Assembly: GCF_046630445.1 (NCBI RefSeq) | Contig: NC_092335.1 | Location: 316,558,001 to 316,622,000 of the forward strand | Direction of reading: 5' to 3' | DNA: 64,000 bases | DNA from: Rutidosis leptorrhynchoides | Lineage: Eukaryota; Streptophyta; Magnoliopsida; Asterales; Asteraceae | Shown: positions 22,004-35,244 of the stretch, piece after piece | How positions within the stretch are numbered: position 1 is the stretch's first letter | Layout: the number at the start of each line of letters is the position of its first letter | Program-made: the position numbers and the translations under genes | The notes under the pieces: generated by a model | Database searches by the model: none | The model's input: the letters and a program-made list of their open reading frames with translations, nothing else | What the model was told of the DNA's origin: nothing

Positions 22004-25000
22004 TTAAACTGGTTAGCGAAACATTTAAGATTGATTTGATACCAGTAGAGTTAGGGAGTTTTGATGTGATAATCGGTATGGACTGGTTGAAAGAAGTGAA
22101 AGCGGAGATCGTTTGTTACAAAAATGCAATTCGCATTATACGAGAAAAAGGAAAACCCTTAATGGTGTACGGAGAAAAGGGCAACACGAAGCTACATCTT
22201 ATTAGTAATTTGAAGGCACAAAAACTAATAAGAAAAGGTTGCTATGCCGTTCTAGCACACGTCGAGAAAGTACAAACTGAAGAAAAGAGCATCAATGATG
22301 TTCCCATTGCAAAAGAATTTCCCGATGTATTTCCGAAAGAATTACCGGGATTACCCCCACATCGATCCGTTGAATTTCAAATAGATCTTGTACCAGGAGC
22401 TGCACCAATAGCTCGTGCTCCTTACAGACTCGCACCCAGCGAGATGAAAGAACTGCAAAGCCAATTACAAGAACTTTTAGAGCGTGGTTTCATTCGACCA
22501 AGCACATCACCGTGGGGAGCTCCTGTTTTGTTTGTCAAGAAGAAAGATGGTACATTCAGGTTGTGTATCGACTACCGAGAGTTGAACAAACTTACCATCA
22601 AGAATCGCTACCCACTACCGAGAATCGATGACTTATTTGATCAACTACAAGGCTCGTCTGTTTATTCAAAGATTGACTTACGTTCCGGGTATCATCAAAT
22701 GCGGGTGAAAGAAGATGATATTCCAAAGACTGCTTTCAGAACACGTTACGGTCATTACGAGTTTATGGTCATGCCGTTTGGTTTAACTAATGCACCAGCT
22801 GTGTTCATGGACCTTATGAACCGAGTGTGTGGACCATACCTTGACAAGTTTGTCATTGTTTTCATTGATGACATACTTATTTACTCAAAGAATGACCAAG
22901 AACACGGTGAACATTTGAGAAAGGTGTTAGAAGTATTGAGGAAGGAAGAATTGTACGCTAAGTTTTCAAAGTGTGCATTTTGGTTGGAAGAAGTTCAATT
23001 CCTCGGTCACATAGTGAACAAAGAAGGTATTAAGGTGGATCCGGCAAAGATAGAAACTGTTGAAAAGTGGGAAACCCCGAAAACTCCGAAACACATACGC
23101 CAGTTTTTAGGACTAGCTGGTTACTACAGAAGGTTCATCCAAGACTTTTCCAGAATAGCAAAACCCTTGACTGCATTAACGCATAAAGGGAAGAAATTTG
23201 AATGGAATGATGAACAAGAGAAAGCGTTTCAGTTATTGAAGAAAAAGCTAACTACGGCACCTATATTGTCATTGCCTGAAGGGAATGATGATTTTGTGAT
23301 TTATTGTGATGCATCAAAGCAAGGTCTCGGTTGTGTATTAATGCAACGAACGAAGGTGATTGCTTATGCATCTAGACAATTGAAGATTCACGAACAAAAT
23401 TATACGACGCATGATTTGGAATTAGGCGCGGTTGTTTTTGCATTAAAGACTTGGAGGCACTACTTATATGGGGTCAAAAGTATTATATATACCGACCACA
23501 AAAGTCTTCAACACATATTTAATCAGAAACAACTGAATATGAGGCAGCGTAGGTGGATTGAATTATTGAATGATTACGACTTTGAGATTCGTTACCACCC
23601 GGGGAAGGCAAATGTGGTAGCCGATGCCTTGAGCAGGAAGGACAGAGAACCCATTCGAGTAAAATCTATGAATATAATGATTCATAATAACCTTACTACT
23701 CAAATAAAGGAGGCGCAACAAGGAGTTTTAAAAGAGGGAAATTTAAAGGATGAAATACCCAAAGGATCGGAGAAGCATCTTAATATTTGGGAAGACGGAA
23801 CCCGGTATAGGGCTGAAAGGATTTGGGTACCAAAATTTGGAGATATGAGAGAAATGGTACTTAGAGAAGCTCATAAAACCAAATACTCAATACATCCTGG
23901 AACGGGGAAGATGTACAAGGATCTCAAGAAACATTTTTGGTGGCCGGGTATGAAAGCCGATGTTGCTAAATACGTAGGAGAATGTTTGACGTGTTCTAAG
24001 GTCAAAGCTGAGCATCAGAAACCATCAGGTCTACTTCAACAACCCGAAATCCCGGAATGGAAATGGGAAAACATTACCATGGACTTCATCACTAAATTGC
24101 CAAGGACTGCAAGTGGTTTTGATACTATTTGGGTAATAGTTGATCGTCTCACCAAATCAGCACACTTCTTGCCAATAAGAGAAGATGACAAGATGGAGAA
24201 GTTAGCACGACTGTATTTGAAGGAAGTCATCTCCAGACATGGAATACCAATCTCTATTATCTCTGATAGGGATGGCAGATTTATTTCAAGATTCTGGCAG
24301 ACATTACAGCAAGCATTAGGAACTCGTCTAGACATGAGTACTGCCTATCATCCACAAACTGATGGGCAGAGCGAAAGGACGATACAAACGCTTGAAGACA
24401 TGCTACGAGCATGTGTTATTGATTTCGGAAACAGTTGGGATCGACATCTACCGCTAGAAGAATTTTCCTACAACAACAGCTACCATTCAAGCATTGAGAT
24501 GGCGCCGTTTGAAGCACTTTATGGTAGAAAGTGCAGGTCTCCGATTTGTTGGAGTGAAGTGGGGGATAGACAGATTACGGGTCCGGAGATTATACAAGAA
24601 ACTACCGAGAAGATCATCCAAATTCAACAACGGTTGAAAACTGCCCAAAGTCGACAAAAGAGCTACGCTGACATTAAAAGAAAAGATATAGAATTTGAAA
24701 TTGGAGAGATGGTCATGCTTAAAGTTGCACCTTGGAAAGGCGTTGTTCGATTTGGTAAACGAGGGAAATTAAATCCAAGGTATATTGGACCATTCAAGAT
24801 TATTGATCGTGTCGGACCAGTAGCTTACCGACTAGAGTTACCTCAACAACTCGCGGCTGTACATAACACTTTCCACGTCTCGAATTTAAAGAAATGTTTT
24901 GCTAAAGAAGATCTCACTATTCCGTTAGATGAAATCCAAATCAACGAAAAACTTCAATTCATCGAAGAACCCGTCGAAATAATGGATCGTGAGGTTAAAA

Positions 25001-25146
25001 GACTTAAGCAAAACAAGATACCAATTGTTAAGGTTCGATGGAATGCTCGTAGAGGACCCGAGTTCACCTGGGAGCGTGAAGATCAGATGAAGAAGAAATA
25101 CCCGCATCTATTTCCAGAAGATTCGTCAACACCTTCAACAGCTTAA
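21988..25146 (+). CDS. pol: Pol of A1: protease end, RT, RNase H, integrase, chromodomain-like tail
   Basis: 1052 codons are open from an ATG at 21988 that is probably not the natural start. Order: protease end (VIIGMDWL, residues 27-34), RT from about 180 with FIDD catalytic Asp 294/295, RNase H with Asp 441 (CDAS) and the TDHK region, an HHCC zinc region (CLTCSKVK), integrase catalytic Asp 699, Asp 760 and Glu 796 (35 residues between the last two), GPF at about 934-936, and a tail around [19 protein letters not shown] similar to chromodomain-like ends of Tekay/Del elements. All catalytic residues I can place are present. Expression would need passage through the lesions upstream. Confidence 0.95.
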   Translation: MSESKIKLVSETFKIDLIPVELGSFDVIIGMDWLKEVKAEIVCYKNAIRIIREKGKPLMVYGEKGNTKLHLISNLKAQKLIRKGCYAVLAHVEKVQTEEKSINDVPIAKEFPDVFPKELPGLPPHRSVEFQIDLVPGAAPIARAPYRLAPSEMKELQSQLQELLERGFIRPSTSPWGAPVLFVKKKDGTFRLCIDYRELNKLTIKNRYPLPRIDDLFDQLQGSSVYSKIDLRSGYHQMRVKEDDIPKTAFRTRYGHYEFMVMPFGLTNAPAVFMDLMNRVCGPYLDKFVIVFIDDILIYSKNDQEHGEHLRKVLEVLRKEELYAKFSKCAFWLEEVQFLGHIVNKEGIKVDPAKIETVEKWETPKTPKHIRQFLGLAGYYRRFIQDFSRIAKPLTALTHKGKKFEWNDEQEKAFQLLKKKLTTAPILSLPEGNDDFVIYCDASKQGLGCVLMQRTKVIAYASRQLKIHEQNYTTHDLELGAVVFALKTWRHYLYGVKSIIYTDHKSLQHIFNQKQLNMRQRRWIELLNDYDFEIRYHPGKANVVADALSRKDREPIRVKSMNIMIHNNLTTQIKEAQQGVLKEGNLKDEIPKGSEKHLNIWEDGTRYRAERIWVPKFGDMREMVLREAHKTKYSIHPGTGKMYKDLKKHFWWPGMKADVAKYVGECLTCSKVKAEHQKPSGLLQQPEIPEWKWENITMDFITKLPRTASGFDTIWVIVDRLTKSAHFLPIREDDKMEKLARLYLKEVISRHGIPISIISDRDGRFISRFWQTLQQALGTRLDMSTAYHPQTDGQSERTIQTLEDMLRACVIDFGNSWDRHLPLEEFSYNNSYHSSIEMAPFEALYGRKCRSPICWSEVGDRQITGPEIIQETTEKIIQIQQRLKTAQSRQKSYADIKRKDIEFEIGEMVMLKVAPWKGVVRFGKRGKLNPRYIGPFKIIDRVGPVAYRLELPQQLAAVHNTFHVSNLKKCFAKEDLTIPLDEIQINEKLQFIEEPVEIMDREVKRLKQNKIPIVKVRWNARRGPEFTWEREDQMKKKYPHLFPEDSSTPSTA

Positions 25147-25181
25147 AATTTCGGGACGAAATTTATTTAACGGGTAGGTAC
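25147..25181 (+). other. Polypurine-tract region of A1
   Basis: The 35 bases between the pol stop and the 3' LTR contain TTCGGGACGAAATT and end AACGGGTAGGTAC, the conserved pre-LTR block of the families in this window. Confidence 0.75.
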
Positions 25182-28100
25182 TGTAGTGACCCGAACTTTT
25201 CCATGTTTATATATATTAATTGAGATTGATATTTACATGATTAAATGTTTCCAACATGTTAAGCAATCAAACTTGTTAAGACTTGATTAATTGAAATATG
25301 TTTCATATAGACAATTGACCACCCAAGTTGATCGGTGATTCACGAACGTTAAAACTTGTAAAAACTATATGATGACATATATATGGATATATATATATAG
25401 TTAACATGATACTATGATAAGAAAACATATCATAAAGTATATTAACAATGAACTACATATGTAAAAACAAGACTACTAACTTAATGATTTTTAAACGAGA
25501 CATATATGCAACGATTATCGTTGTAAAGACATTTAATGTATATATATCATATTAAGAGATATTCATACATGATAATATCATGATAATATAATAATTTAAA
25601 ATCTCATTTGATATTATAAACATTGGGTTAACAACATTTAACAAGATCGTTAACCTAAAGGTTTCAAAACAACACTTACATGTAACGACTAACGATGACT
25701 TAACGACTCAGTTAAAATGTATATACATGTAGTGTTTTAATATGTTTTTATACACTTTTGAAAGACTTCAATACACTTATCAAAATACTTCTACTTAACA
25801 AAAATGCTTACAATTACATCCTCGTTCAGTTTCATCAATAATTCTACTCGTATGCACCCGTATTCGTACTCGTACAATACACAGCTTTTAGATGTATGTA
25901 CTATTGGTATATACACTCCAATGATCAGCTCTTAGCAGCCCATGTGAGTCACCTAACACATGTGGGAACCATCATTTGGCAACTAGCATGAAATATCTCA
26001 TAAAATTACAAAAATATGAGTAATCATTCATGACTTATTTACATGAAAACAAAATTACATATCCTTTATATCTAATCCATACACCAATGACCAAAAACAC
26101 CTACAAACACTTTCATTCTTCAATTTTCTTCATCTAATTGATCTCTCTCAAGTTCTATCTTCAAGTTCTAAGTGTTCTTCATAAATTCCAAAAGTTCTAG
26201 TTTCATAAAATCAAGAATACTTTCAAGTTTGCTAGCTCACTTCCAATCTTGTAAGGTGATCATCCAACCTCAAGAAATCTTTGTTTCTTACAGTAGGTTA
26301 TCATTCTAATACAAGGTAATAATCATATTCAAACTTTGGTTCAATTTCTATAACTATAACAATATTATTTCAAGTGATGATCTTACTTGAACTTGTTTTC
26401 GTGTCATGATTCTGCTTCAAGAACTTCGAGCCATCCAAGGATCCATTGAAGCTAGATCCATTTTTCTCTTTTCCAGTAGGTTTATCCAAGGAAATTAAGG
26501 TAGTAATGATGTTCATAACATCATTCGATTCATACATATAAAGCTATCTTATTCGAAGGTTTAAACTTGTAATCACTAGAACATAGTTTAGTTAATTCTA
26601 AACTTGTTCGCAAACAAAAGTTAATCCTTCTAACTTGACTTTTAAAATCAACTAAACACATGTTATATATCTATATTATATGCTAACTTAATGATTTAAA
26701 ACCTGGAAACACGAAAAACAACGTAAAACCGGATTTACGCCGTCGTAGTAACACCGCGGGCTGTTTTGGGTTAGTTAATTAAAAACTATGATAAACTTTG
26801 ATTTAAAAGTTGTTATTCTGAGAAAATGATTTTTATTATGAACATGAAACTATATCCAAAAATTATGGTTAAACTCAAAGTGGAAGTATGTTTTCTAAAA
26901 TGGTCATCTAGACGTCGTTCTTTCGACTGAAATGACTACCTTTACAAAAACGACTTGTAACTTATTTTTCTGACTATAAACCTATACTTTTTCTATTTAG
27001 ATTCATAAAATAGAGTTCAATATGAAATCATAGCAATTTGATTCACTCAAAACGGATTTAAAATGAAGAAGTTATGGGTAAAACAAGATTGGATAATTTT
27101 TCTCATTTTAGCTACGTGAAAATTGGTAACAAATCTATTCCAACCATAACTTAATCAACTTGTATTGTATATTATGTAATCTTGAGATACCATAGACACG
27201 TATACAATGTTTCGACCTATCATGTCGACACATCTATATATATTTCGGAACAACCATAGACACTCTATATGTGAATGTTGGAGTTAGCTATACAGGGTTG
27301 AGGTTGATTCCAAAATATATATAGTTTGAGTTGTGATCAATACTGAGATACGTATACACTGGGTCGTGGATTGATTCAAGATAATATTTATCGATTTATT
27401 TCTGTACATCTAACTGTGGACAACTAGTTATAGGTTACTAACGAGGACAGCTGACTTAATAAACTTAAAACATCAAAATATATTAAAAGTGTTGTAAATA
27501 TATTTTGAACATACTTTAATATATATGTATATATTGTTATAGGTTCGTGAATCAACAGTGGCCAAGTCTTACTTCCCGACGAAGTAAAAATCTGTGAAAG
27601 TGAGTTATAGTCCCACTTTTAAAATCTAATATTTTTGGGATGAGAATACATGCATGTTTTATAAATGATTTACAAAATAGACACAAGTACGTGAAACTAC
27701 ATTCTATGGTTGAATTATCGAAATCGAATATGCCCCTTTTTATTAAGTCTGGTAATCTAAGAATTAGGGAACAGACACCCTAATTGACGCGAATCCTAAA
27801 GATAGATCTATCGGGCCTAACAAACCCCATCCAAAGTACCGGATGCTTTAGTACTTCGAAATTTATATCATATCCTAAGGGTGTCCCGGAATGATGGGGA
27901 TATTCTTATATATGCATCTTGTTATTGTCGGTTACCAGGTGTTCACCATATGAATGATTTTTATCTCTATGTATGGGATGTGTATTGAAATATGAAATCT
28001 TGTGGTCTATTATTATGATTTGATATATATAGGTTAAACCTATAACTCACCAACATTTTTGTTGACGTTTTAAGCATGTTTATTCTCAGGTGATTATTAA

Positions 28101-28434
28101 GAGCTTCCGCTGTCGCATAGTTAAATAAGGACGAGATTTGGAGTCCATGCTTGTATGATATTGTGTAAAAACTGCATTCAAGAAACTTATTTTGTTGTAA
28201 CATATTTGTATTGTAAACCATTATGTAATGGTCGTGTGTAAACAGGATATTTTAGATTATCATTATTTGATAATCTACGTAAAGCTTTTTAAAACCTTTA
28301 TCTATGAAATAAAGGTTATGGTTTGTTTTAAAAATGAATGCAGTCTTTGAAAAACATCTCATATAGAGGTCAAAACCTCGCAACGAAATCAATTAATATG
28401 GAACGTTTTTAATCAATAAGAACGGGACATTTCA
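25182..28434 (+). repeat. 3' LTR of A1 (3253 bp)
   Basis: Same length and ends as the 5' LTR. Differences noted by eye include single substitutions near offsets 570, 810, 910, 1190, 1345-1400, 1790-1830 and 2690. Inverted-repeat copies at 25337-25347 and 27543-27553, palindrome at 27801-27812, stem-loop at 28051-28064. Confidence 0.96.
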
Positions 28435-28439
28435 GTATG
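28435..28439. repeat. Right target-site duplication of A1 (GTATG)
   Basis: Perfect copy of 15331-15335. It lies within the B2 leader ORF. Confidence 0.97.
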
Positions 28440-28652
28440 TGCTTCAGGTTCATCGTCAAGAGGGCAATGTGGTAGATGGAAGGGATCACCTTCTTCTTGT
28501 CTTCGATGATTAAGTAGGCTATGAACCCATCCCCAATTCATCCAGAATAGATGATGGCTTATTGGTTGATCCATTCTGGTTACACTGCTTTCGGAGCTCG
28601 AGTGAAACTCCATATCGGAATCCGAGGGACTTGAACTAGTGGCGAGTTCCAT
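28435..28652 (-). pseudogene. Proximal part of the B2 leader ORF
   Basis: Minus-strand ATG at 28652-28650, preceded by a noncoding leader of about 370 bases after the B2 primer-binding site. It encodes a Ser/Asp-rich N-terminus (SSSPSDSDMEF) and a segment with HHLFWMNWGWVHSLLNHRR and LPHCPLDDEPE. If A1 and one GTATG copy are ignored, the frame runs without a stop into 15330-15049, so the leader ORF was intact when A1 arrived. Function unknown. It is a pre-gag ORF comparable in position to the acidic ORF of A1. Confidence 0.75.
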
Positions 28653-29038
28653 TTCGTACGATTGAATAGAGGATTTTTCGATATGAAATGATTTCCGGCT
28701 ATCGAATGGTATTTTAATTACATAGAATATCTCTATATATATAGAAGAAAAGATTTCGTAGATTACGGAGGAAGTTACGGAATATGTCAGACAAAGTTTA
28801 CAGTAACAGATATGCTAAGATATGAATTTTTGTCTATACACTATTCATGCAATCAATGCAGTAAGATGCGTCTAGACTAAAAATGATAGGCATATAATTT
28901 CCGACAAGAAATGATAAGCAAAACTTTTTGACATGCAGCTAAGGTCGAAGTCCAGACTCACTAATGCATCCTAACAACTATCAGTTAGATACACTAATGC
29001 CAGACCTGGTTCGCTAAGACCACCACTCTGATATCACA
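28653..29038 (-). mobile_element. 5' untranslated leader of B2 with primer-binding site
   Basis: On the minus strand, TGATATCAGAGTGG (29036 down to 29023) starts two bases inside the LTR end and resembles the initiator-tRNA complement, as in A1. The next 100 bases parallel the A1 leader: both contain GGATGCATTAGTGA and TCTGGACTTCGACC after a block with GCATTAGTGT. No ORF is seen here. Confidence 0.75.
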
Positions 29039-31322
29039 TAAAGCAACATGTCCTAATCCATGAGGACGAATACAATAACATATGGTTACATTGCGAGGTA
29101 TTTGACCTCTATATGATACATTTTACAAACCTTGCATTCGTTTTTAAAAGACAAACTTTCATTACATCGAAAGTTGACGGACATGCATACCATTTCATAA
29201 TATCCAAACTATAAATGGCCTAATCTGTCATTTATTTAATAATAATCTTTATTGAACTCAACGACTTGAATGAAACTTTTTTTGAAATATGCCATGAATG
29301 ACTCCAAATAATATCTTTAAAATGAGCATATGCACAGCGGTAGATTTCTTTAATACCTGAGAATAAACATGCTTTAAACTGTCAACCAAAAGGTTGGTGA
29401 GTTCATTAGTTTATCATAATCGATCATTTCCATAATTTTAATAGACCACAAGATTCTCATTTTGTCATAAATAACATTACACTCGCAAGTGTATAAAAAT
29501 CATTCATATGATGGACACCTGGTAATCGAACTAACAAGGATGCATATAGAACGGCAATCGCAATCACCTTTTTAAATCAAAGTACTAAATCATTCCAAAT
29601 TCTAGAATGGGGTTTGTTAGGCCCATAGATCTATCTTTAGGATTCGCATCAATTAGTGGCCATTTCCTTAATTCTTAGGTTACCAGACTTGAAGGGGAGA
29701 TATTCGATTTAATAATCCAATCATAGAATGTATTTTCAATTACTTGTGTCTATTTCGTCAAACATTTATAAAAACAACGCATGTATTCTCAGTCCCAAAA
29801 ATATATATTGCAAAAGCATTTAAAAAGGGAGCAAATGAAACTCACTATATTGTATTTCGTAGTAAAAATACATATGATGGCATTGAACAAGTGCATGGTT
29901 GGCCTCGGATTCACGAACCTATATTAAGTATATATATTTATATGTTGATTAATATATGTCTAACAATTTAGGTCAAGTCATAGTGTATCACAATCCTAAT
30001 GCTCGAGATTATTATGCAGAGGTTAACAAAAATCATTTTGACCCAAAATGACTTCAAAATATATACATGTTTATTATATGATTTAAATATAGTCATTTTA
30101 TATATTTAAATATGTTTATAATGTTTTTATTTAAGTAAATAATACAAGTCCTTTATTAATAAACAAAAATTTATATTAAAATTTATATATGATAAAAAAA
30201 TATATGCTTTTATATATCTTAAGTAATATAGTTTATATAGTTCTCTTAATATCATAAAAATATAGTGGTATGTATTATTAATATAATTATATTACGTGTG
30301 GTAAAAAAAAATATCTTTGTATCACATACGTATTCGATAAAATAATATTGATAATAATAATAATGAGTAAAAGTTGTATTATTTTGTAATAATAATAATA
30401 ATTAATATTATTCTACTAATAATAACAATAACAATATTTATTTTTACTAATGATGATATTAATTATAATAAAATGATTATTCTAATCATGATAATTTTAA
30501 TAATAACGATACTTTTTATTATTAACTGTAATAATAATAATATTTTATAATTATTCTATTCAAAATGATAATTTTTAATAATAATATTACTCAAATGATA
30601 ATAATAATGATAGTTAATAATAACAATGATATTTCTATTAAAATCATAATTTTAATAAAAATGATAGTTTTAATATTAATGATACTTTTAATAATAATAA
30701 CGATAAAAATAATAAAATGATAGTTTTGATAAAAATATTAATTATTTTAATAATAATAATAATAATAATATTGATTTTTAGATAATAATAATGACGATAA
30801 TAACGACGATAACGATAACAATAACGATAATAATAATCATTTTAACAATAATACTTAAAATTATAGTTAATTCAGTTGACGATATCTATTATTCCGTTCA
30901 TCGAAATCATACACTTTCTAAATGAAAAGTTATTAATTTTCCGCCAGCTTTCTAACGACATGCATATCATAACTTTATCTCAATCGTATATCTATCAAAT
31001 TCATGATTTATCATAAGCTAGCTAACGACAGTATTAAGCATACAAGCATGCATAATCCTATATACTCGAGCACTAGTCAGGGATACACTATTAATATATA
31101 AAAGTTAAGTTATGAGTGCTCACGTATCAATATTGTGATTCAATATTGCAGGAATGTACGTAGACGCAACGGAGATGATAAACACTAGTTTGACTTCATG
31201 AGCATACCCTCGAACAATACCCATAACCTCCATAGCTATAACCCATAATTTCCTTACCTTTATCCCACTCAAAAAACTCGTTTTGAATTCGCTCGCGCAT
31301 ACCCTTGTCGTAGTATTTTATG

Positions 31323-31517
<195 letters not shown>

Positions 31518-31608
31518 TAATATAAGTAATACTCCGTAATATAGAAACAAGATGAAATTAATCAGAATGAATCGAATTCGGTTTTTAAAGGATGATAGCC
31601 ACCAACCC

Positions 31609-31630
31609 CCCTCATGCGATCGCATGAGGG
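31609..31630. repeat. 22-bp perfect palindrome in the B2 LTR
   Basis: Half-site CCCTCATGCGA followed directly by its reverse complement. A degenerate relative (CATGCGATGGCATG) lies at about 31646-31659. It is GC-rich within AT-rich surroundings. Confidence 0.9.
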
Positions 31631-32257
31631 TTGTATGGAGTGCCCATGCGATGGCATGAGGGCCTTCTCTAGCTCACCTTCGATCAATCATTCATGCCGA
31701 CACTCATTTTAATATATTTTATATATAATATATTTAATTTATATAATTAATTATATATTATATTATATTTACGTGCATAGTTGACTAGCAAAATTAGTTC
31801 TGATGTCTTGTACGTTCACGCTCGACTTATGTCTCAGTTCCGGTTTTTCGAACGTTCTCTCGTGCGCTAAGAAAACTAGCACTTTACGTCTTGTAACTTG
31901 TACCTTTGTTAATATTTAGACTTAATTCATCAATGAACTATATCACTCGAAGTGTAACTTAGTCATCTAAGTGTTTTGGTCATTTGCTTCTATAAATCGA
32001 CGTCTCGTTGTTTATCAAATTATATTTAATTATTTTAAATCAAAACATTTTATATCTAGTTAATATTATATTTAATCATTTTGTAAAATATATAAATATA
32101 TTTATATATATCTTCATTTACAAATATAAATTATAATTGAAATATTTATTTAATAATATAATATTTAGTTTTTCAAAAGTAATTATATTTCAAAATTCAT
32201 TTATAATCGTTTAAATGATTGAAAATATTATGTTGTATTACGTTTACATTTTTAAAA

Positions 32258-32260
<3 letters not shown>

Positions 32261-32334
<74 letters not shown>
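32261..32334. repeat. TA microsatellite in the B2 LTR
   Basis: About 74 bases of TA repeats. Confidence 0.95.
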
Positions 32335-32339
<5 letters not shown>

Positions 32340-33283
32340 AAGCTTTAATTAAGTTCTTCAAAATTTATTTAACAAAGTATCTTATAAAACGTTTTGTTAA
32401 TAAAGTTCTTTCTAAGCTGAAAACGTTTTAGTATAAAACCAAACAAATATGATAACTTTTATTTTCTAAAGCTAATATATATTTTGAGAATCATTTTTTT
32501 AAAAGGTTAAAATAATGGAGATCGTTATATCATAAAATGTTTTAGAAAATTAAGATCGTAAATAATTCATAATAGGTTTTCAAATTTTTAAATTACCGTT
32601 TGCTGGTGAAGCGTAAGATAAAATCCAATGGTTAATATAAACGTATGATATCATCTTAATGTAAAATGTCAAATGGTTTTTATCTAATCGACGAACCTTA
32701 TCATAGTTTTTTATTCTATATGATTCACCATTATGAAAGCTAAATAATTAACTTATCAAAAGACACGAGGAAAAATATTGTAAAGTAATTATTGGAAATC
32801 AAACAGGAATGTCCATTAAGTTTTGTCTAACAATCATTAATTGATACCTTGTTCTCACTTGTAATTCACATTACCAATTATCACAAATACCGTTAAAAAG
32901 GAACGATTTCTCAAATCAACGTGAACCTCACAATAGAGACCCGTAATCACAATTCAATGTATCTGATAATTCAATCATTTGATATTATCTTCTATTCCAT
33001 CAATAAACATATGGGAGCAATTACGTTCAGGTAAAGTATTATACATTTAATACTTTGTTGACATTTTCAAGTTATATTATATATACATATATATACATAT
33101 ATAATCATATCAATTATATAATGGTTCGTGAATCGTCGGAATTTTGTCAAGGTTAAATGAATGTATGATCATAGTTTAAAAATTTTTTTTTCTTTTTTTA
33201 GATTCAACAGACTTTGCTTATCGTGTCGGAAACATATAAAGATTAAATTTTAAATTTGGTCAAAAATTTCCGGGTTGTCACAC

Positions 33284-35208
33284 ATGAAGCTGCATTTCAG
33301 TTGTTAAAAGAGAAGTTAACGACTGCACCGATTTTATCTTTACCCGAAGGAACTGAGGATATCGTGGTTTATTGCTACGCTTCACGATAGGATTTTGGTT
33401 GCGTGTTGATGCAACGTACGAAAGTGATTGCGTATGGATCGCGACAGTTGAAGATACATGAACAGAACTATACGACTCACAATTTAGAACTTGGTGCTGT
33501 AGTCTTTACACTGAAGATGTGGAGACACTATCTGTATGGTACTAAGTTTACTGTGTTCACAGATCACAAGAGTTTGCAGCATATTTTCGATCAGAAACAG
33601 TTTAATATGAGACAGAGACGTGTATTGAACGACTACGACTGCGACATTAGCTACCATCCTGGTAAGGCTAATGTAGTGGTAGATGCTTTGAGTAGGAAGG
33701 AGAGAGTAAAGCCTATTCGAGTTAGAGCATTGAACTTGACTATTCGAAGAAACCTTACTTCTCAGGTATATGACGCACAGTTAGATCCGTTGAAAAAAGA
33801 GAATGTTGCTACCGAATCGCTTCGAGGCATCGATAAGAAGTTCATTACTCGAGAAGATGGAACTCGATATTTTATCGACAGAATTTGGGTACCGAAGTTT
33901 GGCGGATTAAGGGAACTAGTGCTAGAAGAGGCATACAAGACAAGGTATTCTATTCAACCTGGATCCGACAAGATGTACCAAGATCTTAAGGTACTGTATT
34001 GGTGGCCTAATAAGAAAGCTGATATCGCAACTTATGTTGGTAAGTGCTTGACTTGTGCTAAAGTTAAGGCAGAGCATCAGAAACCATCAGGATTGTTGAC
34101 ACAGCCAGAGATTCCACAATGGAAGTGGGAAAATATTACAATGGATTTTATCACTAAGTTGCCTAAAACTGTAGGAGGTTATGATACGATTTGGGTTATC
34201 ATTGATCGTCTTATGAAGTCTGCTCATTTTCTCCCGATTAAGAAAACGGATAAGATGGAGAGGTTGGCACAAATCTACATAAATGAAGTAGTTTATCGAC
34301 ATGGAGCGCCGCTATCCATTATTTCTGACAGAGATAGTAGATTGACATCTAGATTCTGGCAAGCTTTACAAGATGCCATGGGAACCCGTTTAGATATGAG
34401 TACAGCATACCATCCGCAGACTGATGGTTAAAGTGAGAGAACCATTCAGACACTAGAAGACATGTTAAGAGCATATGTTATTGACTTTGGAATTGGATGG
34501 GATAGACATCTACCATTAGTAGAGTTTTCTTACAACAACAGTTATCACGCAAGTATAAAGGCAGCGCCTTTTGAAGCACTGTATGGCAGAAAGTGCAGAT
34601 CACCTATATGTTGGACTGAGTTAAGAGATAGTCAGTTAACTGGTCATGAGATTGTACACGAAACTATAGAGAAGATCTCGTTGATACGAGAGAGAATGAA
34701 AATAGCGCAAGATCGTCAAAAGAATTATGCCAATATTAGAAGGAAAGATTTGAAATTCCAGGTTGGAGACAAAGTTATGCTCAAAGTATCACCTTGGAAG
34801 GGTGTAGTGCGGTTTAGCAAGAGAGAAAAGTTAAGTTCGAGGTTTATTGGACCGTTTGAGATTACTGAAAGAATTGGTCCAGTAGCGTATAAGTTGAAGC
34901 TACCGCAAGAACTTAGTGAGATTCATGATACTTTTCATGTTTCCAATTTGAAGAAATGTTTATCAGATGAAATTTTGGTAATTCCCTTAGACGAAGTGCA
35001 AGTTGATCCTAAGCTTAATTTCATTGAAGAACCTGTTGAGATTATGGGTCACGAGGTTAAGCAACTAAAGCAAAGCGGAATTCTGCTCGTTAACGTTAGA
35101 TGGAATGCCCGTAGAGGACCAGAAATCACGTAGAAACGTGAAGATCAGATGAGACTTAAGTATCTGCAACTATTTCCCGAGGAGACGACTATGGCGAATG
35201 AGCACTAA
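33284..35208 (+). pseudogene. pol: Degenerate pol of E (RNase H, integrase, chromodomain-like tail)
   Basis: The homology begins at the B2 junction inside the RT-RNase H linker (HEAAFQLLKEKL). RNase H has lost its first catalytic Asp (CDAS is CYAS) and has a TAG at 33388-33390. A 9-bp deletion shortens RQRRWIEL. The zinc region has both expected His changed (YKTRYSIQPG). Integrase keeps TMDF, SDRD and SERT, but a TAA at 34429-34431 replaces the Gln just before SERT. A TAG at 35131-35133 replaces the Trp of the tail. The remaining frame ends at 35206-35208. Sequence divergence from A1 marks a separate but related family. Confidence 0.92.
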
Positions 35209-35244
35209 ATGTTCGGGACGAAATTTTTCATAACAGGTGGGTAA
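35209..35244 (+). other. Polypurine-tract region of E
   Basis: Contains TTCGGGACGAAATT and ends AACAGGTGGGTAA, the E version of the pre-LTR block, directly before TGTAACAACCC. Confidence 0.65.

Larger units (their letters stand above)
15336..28434 (+). mobile_element. A1: complete Ty3/Gypsy chromovirus-like element with two extra ORFs
   Basis: A 13,099-bp element with two 3253-bp LTRs, perfect GTATG duplications, a primer-binding site, an acidic ORF, an F-box ORF, gag, pol and a polypurine-tract region. By eye the LTRs differ at about 12 positions (0.37%), so the insertion is recent, roughly 0.1-0.2 million years at commonly used plant rates (inference). Gene order protease-RT-RNase H-integrase makes it Gypsy. 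The GPF module and chromodomain-like tail suggest a chromovirus. A premature TGA and a one-base frame change at the gag-pol junction make autonomous activity doubtful. Confidence 0.96.
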
